From Burkholderiaceae bacterium (GTDB taxonomy: Bacteria > Pseudomonadota > Gammaproteobacteria > Burkholderiales > Burkholderiaceae): a stretch of 64,000 nucleotides of DNA. The stretch spans positions 124,001-188,000 of the forward strand of contig JAGTRK010000002.1 of the NCBI GenBank assembly GCA_018261955.1, given 5' to 3'. Both the position numbers and the translations under genes were made by a program. The notes under the pieces were generated by a model that saw only the letters and a program-made list of their open reading frames with translations, did no database searches and was not told where the DNA came from. Of this stretch, positions 33,664-45,454 are shown piece by piece (position 1 is the first letter of the stretch; every line of letters starts with the position of its first letter).

Positions 33664-35370
33664 ATGAACCCAATCACCCCCAACAACGACCCACGCTACG
33701 ACGAAAGCCGCGTCATCCGCGCGCCGCGTGGCACAGAGTTGACCTGTAAAAATTGGTTGACCGAAGCGGCGTACCGCATGATTCAAAACAACCTTGACCC
33801 TGAAGTGGCAGAAAACCCCAAACACCTCGTGGTCTATGGCGGCATTGGCCGCGCAGCGCGTGATTGGCAATGCTACGACACCATTCTCGCAACCCTCAAA
33901 GAATTGAATGAAGACGAAACTTTACTGGTGCAATCGGGCAAACCTGTGGGCGTATTTAAAACCCATAGCGATGCACCGCGTGTGTTGATTGCCAATTCCA
34001 ACCTCGTACCCAAATGGGCGAATTGGGAACATTTCAACGAACTCGACCGTAAAGGTTTGTTCATGTACGGACAAATGACCGCGGGCAGTTGGATTTACAT
34101 TGGTTCGCAAGGCATCGTGCAAGGCACTTATGAAACTTTTGTCGAAGCGGGTCGTCAGCATTTTAATGGCGATTGGAAAGGGCGTTGGATTTTGACCGCT
34201 GGTTTGGGCGGCATGGGCGGCGCGCAACCTTTGGCGGCGACGCTGGCGGGCGCGGTGTCATTGAATATCGAATGCCAACAGTCGAGCATTGATTTTCGCT
34301 TGCGCACACGTTATTTGGATAAACAAGCACGTGATTTGGACGATGCGCTGGATTTGGTCAAGTACCATTGTGAGCGTGGCGAAGCGGTGTCCATCGGCTT
34401 GCTTGGCAATGCGGCGGAGGTTTTGCCTGAATTGGTTAAACGTGCTCAAAACGGTGGTATGAAGCCTGACTTGGTCACCGACCAAACTTCTGCACACGAT
34501 TTAATCAATGGCTATTTGCCCATCGGCTGGAGTGTGGCGCAGTGGAAAGCGGCACAATCTGACCCTGCACAGCACGCCAAACTCACCGCCGATGCGGCGC
34601 AATCGTGCGCACAGCACGTGCAAGCAATGCTCGATTTTCATGCGATGGGTATTCCGACTGTGGATTATGGCAACAACATTCGCCAAGTCGCGTTTGATAC
34701 AGGCGTGAAAAATGCGTTTGATTTCCCTGGCTTTGTCCCTGCTTACATCCGTCCGTTGTTCTGCGAAGGCAAAGGACCCTTCCGCTGGGTGGCATTATCG
34801 GGCGATCCAGAGGATATTTATAAAACCGATGCGAAAATTAAAGAGTTGTTTCCGCACCACGCACATGTGCACCGTTGGCTCGACATGGCGCAAGAGCGCA
34901 TTGCCTTTCAAGGCTTGCCTGCACGAATTTGCTGGCTCGGTTTGGGCGAGCGACATTTGGCGGGTTTGGCGTTCAATGAAATGGTGAAAAATGGCGAGCT
35001 CAAAGCACCGATTGTGATTGGACGTGATCATTTGGATACGGGCTCGGTGTCTTCGCCCAACCGTGAAACCGAAGCGATGAAAGACGGCACAGATGCGGTG
35101 TCGGATTGGCCGTTGCTCAATGCTCTGCTCAATACTTCGGGCGGTGCGACTTGGGTGTCACTGCACCACGGCGGCGGTGTGGGCATGGGCTACTCGCAAC
35201 ATTCAGGCATGGTGATTGTCGCTGATGGTACCGACGCGGCGGCCAAACGTTTGGCTCGAGTGTTGGTCAATGACTGTGGCTCGGGCGTGATGCGCCATGC
35301 GGACGCAGGCTACGAGAGCGCGGTGGCGTGCGCGAAAAACAACGGTTTGAATTTGCCGATGATTAAATAA
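33664..35370 (+). CDS. hutU: Urocanate hydratase
   Basis: HutU uses tightly bound NAD+ to convert urocanate to imidazolonepropionate, the second step of histidine breakdown. The 568-residue protein begins [13 protein letters not shown] and has the Rossmann-type [18 protein letters not shown] and the active-site region [15 protein letters not shown] with its conserved Cys. I start at ATG 33664 behind AAGGAGAT; the longer frame to 33559 would include the promoter. It is the first gene of hutU-hutH-hutG-hutD-hutI. Confidence 0.97.
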   Translation: MNPITPNNDPRYDESRVIRAPRGTELTCKNWLTEAAYRMIQNNLDPEVAENPKHLVVYGGIGRAARDWQCYDTILATLKELNEDETLLVQSGKPVGVFKTHSDAPRVLIANSNLVPKWANWEHFNELDRKGLFMYGQMTAGSWIYIGSQGIVQGTYETFVEAGRQHFNGDWKGRWILTAGLGGMGGAQPLAATLAGAVSLNIECQQSSIDFRLRTRYLDKQARDLDDALDLVKYHCERGEAVSIGLLGNAAEVLPELVKRAQNGGMKPDLVTDQTSAHDLINGYLPIGWSVAQWKAAQSDPAQHAKLTADAAQSCAQHVQAMLDFHAMGIPTVDYGNNIRQVAFDTGVKNAFDFPGFVPAYIRPLFCEGKGPFRWVALSGDPEDIYKTDAKIKELFPHHAHVHRWLDMAQERIAFQGLPARICWLGLGERHLAGLAFNEMVKNGELKAPIVIGRDHLDTGSVSSPNRETEAMKDGTDAVSDWPLLNALLNTSGGATWVSLHHGGGVGMGYSQHSGMVIVADGTDAAAKRLARVLVNDCGSGVMRHADAGYESAVACAKNNGLNLPMIK

Positions 35371-35434
35371 TGTTTTAATCACGCCAGAGATAGAATACTT
35401 TAAATTAAATCACACAGTTTTACAGGAGCACACC

Positions 35435-36955
35435 ATGATCATTCAACCCAGCCAAATGACGCTTGAGGATTTACGCACCGTGTGGCGCAATCCCACACAA
35501 ATTGCCTTAGCGCCATCGGCTTACGAGGCCATCCATGCGTCGGCGCGAGCAGTTGACGCCATCGTTGAACGCGACTTGCCTGCGTATGGCATCAACACAG
35601 GCTTTGGACTTTTGGCGAAAAAGCGCATCGCGACTGAACAACTCGCGCAGTTGCAACGCAACCTCATTCTGTCGCACTCGGTTGGCACGGGCGAACCGCT
35701 GTCGGCGCAAGTCGTGCGCTTGGTCATGCTGATGAAAATTGCCAGTTTGGCGCGCGGTTTTTCGGGCATACGCGCTGAAGTGATTGACACCATGATTGCA
35801 ATTTTCAATGCAGGCATCACGCCGAACATCCCTGCCAAAGGCTCGGTCGGCGCGTCGGGCGACCTTGCACCTTTGTCACACATGACGCTGGCGTTAATGG
35901 GTGAGGGTCAGGTGTTTGTCAATGGTGCATTGGTGGATGCGCAAACGGCCTTGCGCCATGCAGGCATCACACCTGTGGTGTTGCAAGCCAAAGAAGGCTT
36001 GGCACTGATTAATGGCACACAGGTATCGACGGCTTTGACCTTACACGGGCTGTTTTTGGCAGAGCGTTTATTTGCCTCAGCCACCGTGGTGGGGGCGATG
36101 TCGATTGACGCAGCAAAAGGCTCGGACGCACCGTTTGACCCACGGGTGCACGAGGTGCGCGGGCAAGCAGGGCAAATCGCCAGTGCGAGCATGTACCGCA
36201 ATCTACTCAAGGGCAGTGAGATTCGCCGCTCGCACATTGAGGGCGATGAGCGTGTGCAAGACCCATACAGCCTGCGTTGCCAACCGCAAGTGATGGGCGC
36301 GTGTTTGGATTTGATTCACAACGCACGGCGGACATTGTTGATTGAAGCCAATGCCGTGACCGACAATCCTTTGATTTTCGTCGATGGCGTGTCCACCGAT
36401 GTGATTTCGGGCGGCAATTTTCACGCCGAGCCTGTGGCGTTTGCGGCGGATACTTTGGCTTTGGCGATTTCTGAAATCGGCGCGCTGTCCGAACGACGCG
36501 TGGCATTGTTGATTGACGCGAATTTATCGGGTTTACCTGCGTTTTTGGTCGATAACCCAGGGGTCAATTCGGGCTTTATGATTGCCCACGTGACTGCTGC
36601 GGCACTCGCATCAGAAAATAAATCTTTGGCACATCCTGCCAGCGTGGACAGTTTGCCGACTTCGGCGAACCAAGAAGACCACGTGAGCATGGCGACTTAC
36701 GCAGGACGACGACTGCACGAAATGGCGCAAAACACCGCGACCATCGTGGGCATCGAATTACTCGCGGCGGCACAGGGCATTGACTACCATCGCCCGTTGC
36801 GCTCGTCTGAGTGCATTGAGCAGGCGCATGGCTTGTTGCGCACGCAGGTGGCACGCTATGGCGAAGACCGATTGTTCGCACCCGATATTGAGGCGGCGAA
36901 ACAGTTGGTCATTACGGGTGAGTTGACGCAACACTGTCGAGAATTGTTTGAATAA
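35435..36955 (+). CDS. hutH: Histidine ammonia-lyase
   Basis: HutH removes ammonia from histidine to give urocanate, the first step of the pathway. The 506-residue protein carries the Ala140-Ser141-Gly142 triad in [15 protein letters not shown], which cyclises to the MIO cofactor, and the active-site YGINTGFG and NPLIFVDG segments. An ACAGGAG site precedes the ATG. It lies 64 bases after hutU. The pathway requires both, and the order U-H is common. Confidence 0.98.
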   Translation: MIIQPSQMTLEDLRTVWRNPTQIALAPSAYEAIHASARAVDAIVERDLPAYGINTGFGLLAKKRIATEQLAQLQRNLILSHSVGTGEPLSAQVVRLVMLMKIASLARGFSGIRAEVIDTMIAIFNAGITPNIPAKGSVGASGDLAPLSHMTLALMGEGQVFVNGALVDAQTALRHAGITPVVLQAKEGLALINGTQVSTALTLHGLFLAERLFASATVVGAMSIDAAKGSDAPFDPRVHEVRGQAGQIASASMYRNLLKGSEIRRSHIEGDERVQDPYSLRCQPQVMGACLDLIHNARRTLLIEANAVTDNPLIFVDGVSTDVISGGNFHAEPVAFAADTLALAISEIGALSERRVALLIDANLSGLPAFLVDNPGVNSGFMIAHVTAAALASENKSLAHPASVDSLPTSANQEDHVSMATYAGRRLHEMAQNTATIVGIELLAAAQGIDYHRPLRSSECIEQAHGLLRTQVARYGEDRLFAPDIEAAKQLVITGELTQHCRELFE

Positions 36956-36986
36956 TTCGCCGTCAATTTAAATCAATGGAGACGCC

Positions 36987-37967
36987 ATGAAAACCCCACC
37001 GAACATGAAACTGTGGCATGGACGCACCGACACCCTCGAAGGCGAATTGGGCTTTCGCTGGCATCAAATCGTGCATCCTGTGCGTCCTGTGCGTGACAGG
37101 CATGACGCTGAATCCAATGCCATCGCACTGATTGGTTTTGCTTGCGATGCGGGCGTGGCGCGCAATCACGGGCGAGTGGGTGCGGCGGGCGCGCCGAATG
37201 TATTGCGCAAATCTTTGGCCAATATTCCTGCGCAAGCGCAGCAGCGCATCCTCGATGCGGGCGATGTGGTGTGCGATGGCGATGGTTTAGAAGTCGCGCA
37301 GGGTGAGTTTGCGCATGAGGTCACGCAATTGTTGCAGCAGGGCTATTTTCCAATCGGTATGGGCGGTGGGCACGAAATCGCGTTTGCCAGTTTCGGTGGT
37401 TGGGCGCAGTTTTTGGCGCAGACACAAGCGCAACCGAAGATTGGTATCATCAATTTAGATGCGCATTTTGATTTGCGCCGCGATGCACAGGCGACTTCGG
37501 GCACGCCGTTTTTACAAATCGCGCAGGAATGCGAGCGGCGCGGTTGGGCGTTTAACTACTGCTGTTTGGGTGTGAGTGAGTTTGCCAATACGCAGGCTTT
37601 GTTCGCGCGTGCCGAGCAATTGAATGTGACGTGGCGTTTGGACACCGACATGCGTCCGACGCAATTGGATGCTATTTTGGCGCAGTTGGCGCAATTTACC
37701 GCACCTTTGGATGCGGTGTATTTGACCATTGACTTGGATGTCTTGCCCGCCAGCGCTGTGCCCGCAGTTAGTGCGCCTGCGGCGTTGGGTGTGGAATTGA
37801 GCGTGGTTGAAGCGATAGTGGATGCGCTGTGTGCATCGGGTAAATTGCACTTGGTGGATTTGGCTGAGTTCAATCCGACGTACGACATAGATGGTCACAG
37901 CGCACGGGTCGCTGCGCGTTTGATTGCGCGAGTGGTTAATCAAGTAACTCAACGCAACACAGCATGA
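36987..37967 (+). CDS. hutG: Formimidoylglutamase (arginase family)
   Basis: This binuclear-manganese hydrolase cleaves N-formimidoyl-glutamate to glutamate and formamide, the final step of the short histidine route. The 326-residue protein has the metal-binding motifs GGGHEIAFA, NLDAHFDLR and TIDLDVLPASAVPAVSAPA (His and Asp ligands of the ureohydrolase family). This is the arginase-type enzyme, so the organism should not need HutF and a formylglutamate deformylase. Its stop overlaps the hutD start by four bases (ATGA). Confidence 0.94.
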   Translation: MKTPPNMKLWHGRTDTLEGELGFRWHQIVHPVRPVRDRHDAESNAIALIGFACDAGVARNHGRVGAAGAPNVLRKSLANIPAQAQQRILDAGDVVCDGDGLEVAQGEFAHEVTQLLQQGYFPIGMGGGHEIAFASFGGWAQFLAQTQAQPKIGIINLDAHFDLRRDAQATSGTPFLQIAQECERRGWAFNYCCLGVSEFANTQALFARAEQLNVTWRLDTDMRPTQLDAILAQLAQFTAPLDAVYLTIDLDVLPASAVPAVSAPAALGVELSVVEAIVDALCASGKLHLVDLAEFNPTYDIDGHSARVAARLIARVVNQVTQRNTA

Positions 37968-38569
37968 AACTGAGCATACGCCACGAACACGAGTATCGCG
38001 CCATGCTGTGGAAAAACGGCAAAGGCTTGACGCGTGAGGTTTGGGTGTATCCCGAAGGTGCGACTTTGGATGATTGCCTGTGGCGTGTCAGTTGTGCGCA
38101 AGTCGCGCAGGCAGGAGCGTTTTCGCAGATGTTGGGGCTTGAACGCAGTTTGATGATTTTGCGTGGGGTGTTGCGGGTGCAGGATTTGGATGCGCAGCGT
38201 TCTGTGTTTTTGAGTCCGCAGTCCGCGCCTTTTGTTTTTGCGGGAAGTGCCGCCATACATGCTGAACCGATGGGTGCGGGTCGTGTAGAGGATTTCAACG
38301 TCATGACTCGCACAGGTGATTGCAGTCATGTGGCGCGCAGATTGAATGTCGTTGGCACGCACGATGAACCGTTAATGGGCGATTGGATGCTGATATACCA
38401 CGAAGGTGGTGCGCCTGTACACATCGACCAGTCGACTGAACTCGTGCTTGATGAGCGGGCAACCCTGTTGGTAGCGCGTGAGGGCAAAGGTGGGGAAATC
38501 ATTCGCTTGTCTGCTACACAGGCATCACTCATCGTGGTGCACATCAATCAAATTAGGAGAATGCCATGA
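37964..38569 (+). CDS. hutD: HutD/Ves family cupin protein
   Basis: HutD is a small cupin-fold protein found in many hut operons; work in Pseudomonas suggests that it tempers hut expression, possibly by binding urocanate, but its role is not settled. The 201-residue protein shows the family N-terminus MLWKNGKGLTREVWVYPEG, WRVSCAQVAQAGAFSQ and the sequence VEDFNVMTRTG. ATGA overlaps exist with hutG upstream and hutI downstream, indicating coupled translation. Confidence 0.92.
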   Translation: MKLSIRHEHEYRAMLWKNGKGLTREVWVYPEGATLDDCLWRVSCAQVAQAGAFSQMLGLERSLMILRGVLRVQDLDAQRSVFLSPQSAPFVFAGSAAIHAEPMGAGRVEDFNVMTRTGDCSHVARRLNVVGTHDEPLMGDWMLIYHEGGAPVHIDQSTELVLDERATLLVAREGKGGEIIRLSATQASLIVVHINQIRRMP

Positions 38570-39804
38570 GTATGGGCACATGGGATGCTGTTTGGCTCAA
38601 CGCCCAGCTTGCCACCATGACCGATGGTGACAATAGTGGTTATGGCATCATCAGTGATGGCGCGTTGGCTATCAAAGATGGTGTGATTGCATGGGTGGGC
38701 AAGCAAAGCGATTTGCCCACAAACTACCAAACGCCCACCACCCACGATGCCAAGGGCGCGTGGATGACACCCGCGCTGATTGATTGTCATACACACATTG
38801 TCTATGCGGGCAATCGCAGCAATGAATTTGAAGCACGTCTAAATGGTGCGACCTATGCGCACATCGCTGCGCAAGGCGGTGGGATTCTGTCCACTGTGCG
38901 TGCCACGCGCATGGCGAGTGAAGATGAATTGTTCAACCTGAGCCTGCCGCGCGTGCGTCGATTGATGTCTGAGGGTGTCGGCGTGATTGAAATCAAATCG
39001 GGCTATGGTTTGGATTTAGACACCGAAGCGAAAATGCTGCGCGTGGCACGGCGCATTGGCGAGGCTTTGCCCATCACCGTCAAAACCACATTCCTCGGTG
39101 CGCATGCGCTACCAACGGAATTCTCAGATAATGCCGATGGCTATATTGACCACGTGTGCGATGTCATGCTGCCCAGCTTGTTTCAAGCGGGCTTGGTCGA
39201 TGCGGTGGATGCGTTTTGTGAGCACATCGCTTTTAGTCCCATACAAACCGAAAGGGTGTTTGCGCGCGCGCGTGAACTGGGATTACCTGTTAAGTTACAT
39301 GCCGAGCAACTCTCTGACCAAGGAGGGGCATCCTTGGTGGCGCAGTACGGCGGGTTGTCGGCGGATCACTTGGAGTATTTATCACCAGCGGGGATTGCGG
39401 CGATGCAGCGTGCCCATACCGTGGCCACGCTGTTGCCGAGTGCATTTTATTTTTTGCGTGAAACCAAACTGCCACCGATAGACTCATTGCGCGCCGCGGG
39501 TGTGCCGATGGCCGTGGCGACCGATTGCAACCCTGGGACTTCGCCGCTGACCTCGTTGCTTATGGCGATGAATATGGCGTGTACTTTGTTCAAACTCACG
39601 CCAGCAGAAGCACTGGCAGGCACGACGCGTCACGCGGCGCAGGCATTGGGTTTAGCACGCTCGCATGGTCAATTGCGCGTGGGGATGTGCGCGGATTTCG
39701 CGCTGTGGGACATCACGCGCCCTGCGGATTTGAGTTATGCCATGGGCGCGAATCCATGCGTGGGTTTGGTGTTGGGTGGGGTTGATGTTGAACTGGGTGG
39801 TTAA
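38566..39804 (+). CDS. hutI: Imidazolonepropionase
   Basis: HutI opens the imidazolone ring to give formimidoylglutamate, the third step of histidine degradation. The 412-residue amidohydrolase has the metal site DCHTHIVYAGNRSNEF, the internal HAEQLSDQGG and the late Asp in VATDCNPGTSP. It is the last gene of the hut operon. No histidine permease gene is present in the cluster, so uptake must be encoded elsewhere. I see no clear terminator in 39805-39954, only AT-rich sequence and a possible extended -10 (TGTGATAAT) for the next gene. Confidence 0.97.
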   Translation: MSMGTWDAVWLNAQLATMTDGDNSGYGIISDGALAIKDGVIAWVGKQSDLPTNYQTPTTHDAKGAWMTPALIDCHTHIVYAGNRSNEFEARLNGATYAHIAAQGGGILSTVRATRMASEDELFNLSLPRVRRLMSEGVGVIEIKSGYGLDLDTEAKMLRVARRIGEALPITVKTTFLGAHALPTEFSDNADGYIDHVCDVMLPSLFQAGLVDAVDAFCEHIAFSPIQTERVFARARELGLPVKLHAEQLSDQGGASLVAQYGGLSADHLEYLSPAGIAAMQRAHTVATLLPSAFYFLRETKLPPIDSLRAAGVPMAVATDCNPGTSPLTSLLMAMNMACTLFKLTPAEALAGTTRHAAQALGLARSHGQLRVGMCADFALWDITRPADLSYAMGANPCVGLVLGGVDVELGG

Positions 39805-39954
39805 GGAAACACGCAACAACCCAATCCAATATCGTTTATTTGACCATTGAACAGCATCGTTCGCAATGGCGGTATCCGCACCATCAAACAGATGCATACC
39901 GTCCGCAACTGTGATAATCTTTAGCCATCTACAAACAGATTACAGGCAGACGGA

Positions 39955-40428
39955 ATGAACATGTTCACAGACTATTTCCCTTTTGGCATGGCGCGTTACC
40001 TCATTGGTGGCTTGCTCATTGGTTTGGGTGTTGCCCTATTGTTCGTCACCACAGGTAAACTCGGCGGGGCGAGTACATTTTTCAGCGCGACGTGGTCGTG
40101 GGTATCGAATCTACCGTTTTTCCAAGAAGCCAGTTTGCGCAACTCGCGCCAATGGCGTTTGGTCTATGCGCTGGGTATGGTGCTCGGCGGTGTGGTGTAT
40201 GTTGCCTTGGGCTTGCCGACTGAAACCACGCAGGTGCAACTGTGGCGATTTGTGGTTGGTGGCTTGTTGATTGGCTTTGGTGCACGTCTCGGTGGCGGTT
40301 GTACGTCGGGGCATGGTATTTGTGGGATGGCGTCGCTCTCAGTTGGCTCAATGCTGATGGTCGCGGTGTTTTTGAGCACGGCAATCATCACCGCTTTGGC
40401 AGTGTCTGCGCTGGGGGTGACCCCATGA
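39955..40428 (+). CDS. YeeE/YedE-family sulfur transporter subunit, first half
   Basis: A 157-residue inner-membrane protein of the DUF395 (YeeE/YedE, TsuA/PmpA-like) family thought to import thiosulfate or related sulfur species. It has four or five helices and the diagnostic cysteine motif GARLGGGCTSGHGICGMASL near residues 107-126; the Cys residues handle the sulfur compound in the thiosulfate transporter TsuA. ATGA overlap joins it to the next gene, which supplies the second half of the bipartite (PmpA/PmpB) arrangement. The substrate is inferred from the family. Confidence 0.88.
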   Translation: MNMFTDYFPFGMARYLIGGLLIGLGVALLFVTTGKLGGASTFFSATWSWVSNLPFFQEASLRNSRQWRLVYALGMVLGGVVYVALGLPTETTQVQLWRFVVGGLLIGFGARLGGGCTSGHGICGMASLSVGSMLMVAVFLSTAIITALAVSALGVTP

Positions 40429-40844
40429 AATTATGGATGACATTAATCAGTGGCGCGTTGTTTGGTTTTGGCTTGGCGTACTCGACCATGATACATCCCG
40501 AAACGGTGCTGGCATTTTTGACCCTGCACGATTTGGGCTTGCTATTGGTGCTGTGTACTGCTGTGGCGGTCAACCTCGTGGTGTTTCAACTCGTGCCGCG
40601 CTTGCGCAGCAAACCTATTTTTGGCGAAGTGTTTGAAAAACGTCCGTTCACGGTCAATCGCCAAGTGACCCTCGGCGCGGTGTTGTTTGGCATCGGTTGG
40701 GGGCTGTGCGGTGTGTGTCCTGCACCTGCACTCACAGGTTTGGGTACGGGCAACTGGAATATGTTGGTGGTGCTGGTTTGTATCTTTATTGGTGCTGGCT
40801 TGCATGGAGTTTGGGTGCAAAAATTCAGCAAAAAAAGTGATTAA
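40425..40844 (+). CDS. YeeE/YedE-family sulfur transporter subunit, second half
   Basis: A 139-residue membrane protein with the complementary motif GIGWGLCGVCPAPALTGLG near residues 85-103, the second cysteine-bearing hairpin of the YeeE fold. The longer frame to 40242 overlaps the first subunit and is unlikely; ATG 40425 begins inside the ATGA overlap. It pairs with the upstream gene, together equivalent to one full-length YeeE. Its TAA overlaps the convergent gshB stop (TTAA). Confidence 0.87.
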   Translation: MKLWMTLISGALFGFGLAYSTMIHPETVLAFLTLHDLGLLLVLCTAVAVNLVVFQLVPRLRSKPIFGEVFEKRPFTVNRQVTLGAVLFGIGWGLCGVCPAPALTGLGTGNWNMLVVLVCIFIGAGLHGVWVQKFSKKSD

Positions 40845-41788
40845 ACACGCTCCAACGTTTCAATGAACATTCCCGCCACATCAAACCCCGTCTGATTGAA
40901 AATTTCTTGAAAACCCGTTGGGCTGGTGACGTTAATTTCAGTCAAGCATTCGCCAATCACATCAATCCCCGCGAGTAAAATCCCGCGCGCCCACAAAATC
41001 GGGGCGAGGGTATTGGCGATGCGCCAGTCGGATTCAGACATCTCGACCACCACGGCTTTACCGCCCGCTGCCATATTGCCGCGCACTTCGCCGTCCTGCG
41101 GAATGCGTGCGAGCGCGTGCGGCACGACCTGTCCACCGATGATGAGGATGCGCTTGTCGCCCTGAGCAATTTCGGGTAAAAAGCGTTGCGCCATAATCGG
41201 ACGTGCGCCGTTTTCGGTCAAAACTTCCACCACCGAGCCCAAATTCATACCGTTTTCTGTCACGCGAAATACGCCCGATCCGCCCATACCATCAAGTGGT
41301 TTGAGAATAATGTCGTGGTGCTTGGCATGGAACTGTGTGAAACTGGCTTTATCGGACGCGATGATAGTCGGAGCGGTCAATTCTGGAAATTCGAGAATGG
41401 ACACTTTTTCAGAGTGGTTGCGGATGGCACTGGGTGCATTGAATACTTTCGCGCCTTGGCGTACCGCTGCATCCAACAACCACGTATCAGTGACGTAATT
41501 CACATCAAACGGTGGGTCTTTACGTATCACCACCGCATCATAAAACGACAGTGGGTGTTTACATTGCTCTGCCACGATGTACCAATGGTTTTGTTCGGGC
41601 GTGTCCACCATGTCCACCAAAACGATGCGCTGGGCGTGCGCTTGAATAACGCCCACTGAACGGACATCACTCGCCGCACACGCCCACACGCTGTGCCCAC
41701 GCGCCTGCGCTGAGCGCATCATGGCATAAGTGGTTTCTTTATGGATTTTGAATGTGTTCAATGGGTCGGCGATAAATAAAATATTCAT
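40841..41788 (-). CDS. gshB: Glutathione synthetase
   Basis: GshB joins gamma-glutamylcysteine to glycine using ATP, the second step of glutathione synthesis. The 315-residue protein begins MNILFIADPLNTFKIHKETT and contains the ATP-grasp elements DGMGGSGVFRV, IMAQRFLPEIAQGDKRILII and the closing EINVTSPTGFQEI. I start at ATG 41788, not at 41863. In many Burkholderiales gshA and gshB are adjacent; here gshA is at 46.3 kb, with katG, a restriction cassette and ybaK in between. Confidence 0.97.
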   Translation of the reverse strand: MNILFIADPLNTFKIHKETTYAMMRSAQARGHSVWACAASDVRSVGVIQAHAQRIVLVDMVDTPEQNHWYIVAEQCKHPLSFYDAVVIRKDPPFDVNYVTDTWLLDAAVRQGAKVFNAPSAIRNHSEKVSILEFPELTAPTIIASDKASFTQFHAKHHDIILKPLDGMGGSGVFRVTENGMNLGSVVEVLTENGARPIMAQRFLPEIAQGDKRILIIGGQVVPHALARIPQDGEVRGNMAAGGKAVVVEMSESDWRIANTLAPILWARGILLAGIDVIGECLTEINVTSPTGFQEIFNQTGFDVAGMFIETLERV

Positions 41789-41919
41789 GGTGTCAATCAA
41801 TGGAGTGGATTCGACACAATTGTAGCATGATGAACCTTCATCTGAACGATTGGGTAAAATCATGTTGGCGTACCTGAGGTCACATTAAATTATAAATTTA
41901 AATAAATTTTAATTTTTCA

Positions 41920-41956
41920 ATAGTTGTTGACTATAACTATCATCGAAATATCTCAT
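41920..41956. promoter_or_regulatory. OxyR-binding-site-like sequence upstream of katG
   Basis: ATAGTTGTTGACTAT (41920-41934) is a perfect ATAG-N7-CTAT half of the OxyR consensus. After exactly seven bases a degenerate second half follows (ATCG-N7-TCAT, 41942-41956). The total span is the 37 bases expected for an OxyR tetramer. It ends at the -35 region of the candidate katG promoter. Confidence 0.6.
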
Positions 41957-41985
41957 TGGACGAGTGCTGATTACTTGCCTACAAT
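41956..41985 (+). promoter_or_regulatory. Candidate katG promoter
   Basis: TTGGAC (41956-41961), an 18-base spacer and TACAAT (41980-41985), about 85 bases before katG and immediately downstream of the OxyR-like site. Confidence 0.5.
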
Positions 41986-42049
41986 GCAGACGTTACCTAA
42001 ACACACCGGACCATACAGTATCAACAGTGTGAATAGGTTTTTTCCATAG

Positions 42050-44221
<2,172 letters not shown>

Positions 44222-44246
44222 GTTGGTTTTGATTGATTGTAATAGG

Positions 44247-44274
44247 AAGGGCAAGCACGAGGCTTGCCCTTTTT
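44247..44274 (+). terminator. Rho-independent terminator after katG
   Basis: AGGGCAAGC (44248-44256) pairs with GCTTGCCCT (44262-44270) around a 5-base loop, followed by TTTT. Confidence 0.9.
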
Positions 44275-44442
44275 GATGCATGGTTAGGAAATGTCTTTTT
44301 AGTGAGTTGGATTCACTTTTGATAAAATAATTCGTCATGAAATAGGAATATTGGAGTAACGAATTAACTTCTTGGATAGTTCACAAACCAATTCATAGTA
44401 TCCTTGGTCTAACTTATATATCAATTTATTCTGCGCACTAAA

Positions 44443-44613
44443 TTAATCTGGAAACATTTCAATTTCTGTCACAACATAATTATCTCCGTCTAATACAATC
44501 TCGTTCTGTTCATATAATTGTTTGACAGTAGCAACGGCATCATCAATGTTTGCTGCTTCTATTTCAACAATTTTTGATAAAAACTCGCGAACTTCTATTT
44601 TAAATGTTTCCAT
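44443..44613 (-). CDS. dpnD: DpnD/PcfM-family small protein
   Basis: A 56-residue protein, METFKIEVREFLSKIVEIEA onward to VVTEIEMFPD, matching the DpnD/PcfM family of short acidic proteins. dpnD is the second gene of the pneumococcal DpnI cassette; its function is not established. ATG 44613 overlaps the end of the DpnI-like gene by 14 bases, so translation is probably coupled. A frame to 44646 would overlap further and is not preferred. The codon use is strongly AT-biased compared with katG and ybaK on either side. Confidence 0.8.
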   Translation of the reverse strand: METFKIEVREFLSKIVEIEAANIDDAVATVKQLYEQNEIVLDGDNYVVTEIEMFPD

Positions 44614-45379
44614 AGCGAACTTTCTTGTAGTTGCCACGACTAACAAATTCTACAATTCCTTTATCCCTTAGTATTTGCAATTGTTGCCTAATTTTATCTT
44701 TGACGAAATTGTTGTTCGGGTGTTTTGATTTCAATTTTTCCTCGAATTTGTAAAGTTCATCAAGAGTAAAAGTGTCATTCTGAATTAAGTCGATGCAGTT
44801 CATCACATCTAAAATCCAGCCTTTTGCGTCATTATTTTGTTGTCGTAAAAATAGAGTTTTGTTAAAAGTGTCTTTTACCAGGTTATGATTAATGACCTTT
44901 GCATTTTTAATTAAAAACACTTTTCCAGCATCTGCAATTTTTGAAATATCAATATTGCAACCAACCCAGCCTGCTCTCCGTGCTGTTTCTGCTAATGGTG
45001 GACGTTTGATAATGATTTCTGCCGTGAAAAACTGTTTGGGGATTATTAAAAAGTCATTCACAGTCCACTGCTTTGTGTAGGTAAGAAAGAAAAAATTTGG
45101 ATTGTTTTCTGAAGAAATTCGTTCAATCATTTTGGAATATGCCCCATCAGCAATCGTATTCGTGAGTTTTCCTTTTTTGCTTTTTAATTCAAACTCTTCA
45201 CTGCACTTTCCACAGTAAAAATCCGCGACAGGACGATTGTTTTCAAATTCATTTAACGGTAAATTGCCGCAACTCGGACAATAAGAATTGTTTAAAACCC
45301 AATCTTCGGTCAATAGTCTTGCAATTTGAGAGCTGCTTGAATACCCCTTTGCTAAATTTGTATTAAATGATAAATTCAT
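44600..45379 (-). CDS. dpnC: DpnI-like methyl-directed restriction endonuclease (Dam-replacing family)
   Basis: DpnI cuts GATC only when its adenine is methylated. The 259-residue protein parallels pneumococcal DpnI along its length: RLLTEDWVLNNSYCPSCGN, FENNRPVADFYC, SEEFELKSKKG, NPNFFFLTYTKQW, ARRAGWVGCNIDIS, and KIRQQLQILRDKGIVEF in the C-terminal winged helix. The PD-(D/E)XK residues Asp53, Glu64 and Lys66 and the zinc cysteines 34, 37, 56 and 59 are all present, so it should be active. It lies directly after a truncated Dam-type methyltransferase and is AT-rich. An active enzyme requires that the host lack GATC adenine methylation. Confidence 0.93.
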   Translation of the reverse strand: MNLSFNTNLAKGYSSSSQIARLLTEDWVLNNSYCPSCGNLPLNEFENNRPVADFYCGKCSEEFELKSKKGKLTNTIADGAYSKMIERISSENNPNFFFLTYTKQWTVNDFLIIPKQFFTAEIIIKRPPLAETARRAGWVGCNIDISKIADAGKVFLIKNAKVINHNLVKDTFNKTLFLRQQNNDAKGWILDVMNCIDLIQNDTFTLDELYKFEEKLKSKHPNNNFVKDKIRQQLQILRDKGIVEFVSRGNYKKVRYGNI

Positions 45380-45454
45380 TTGGTGTCTTGATCTTGGTAG
45401 AGAGTGAGTTAGACTAACTTCACAAAAAAAATTAATTCAAAAGTATTCTAAAAC

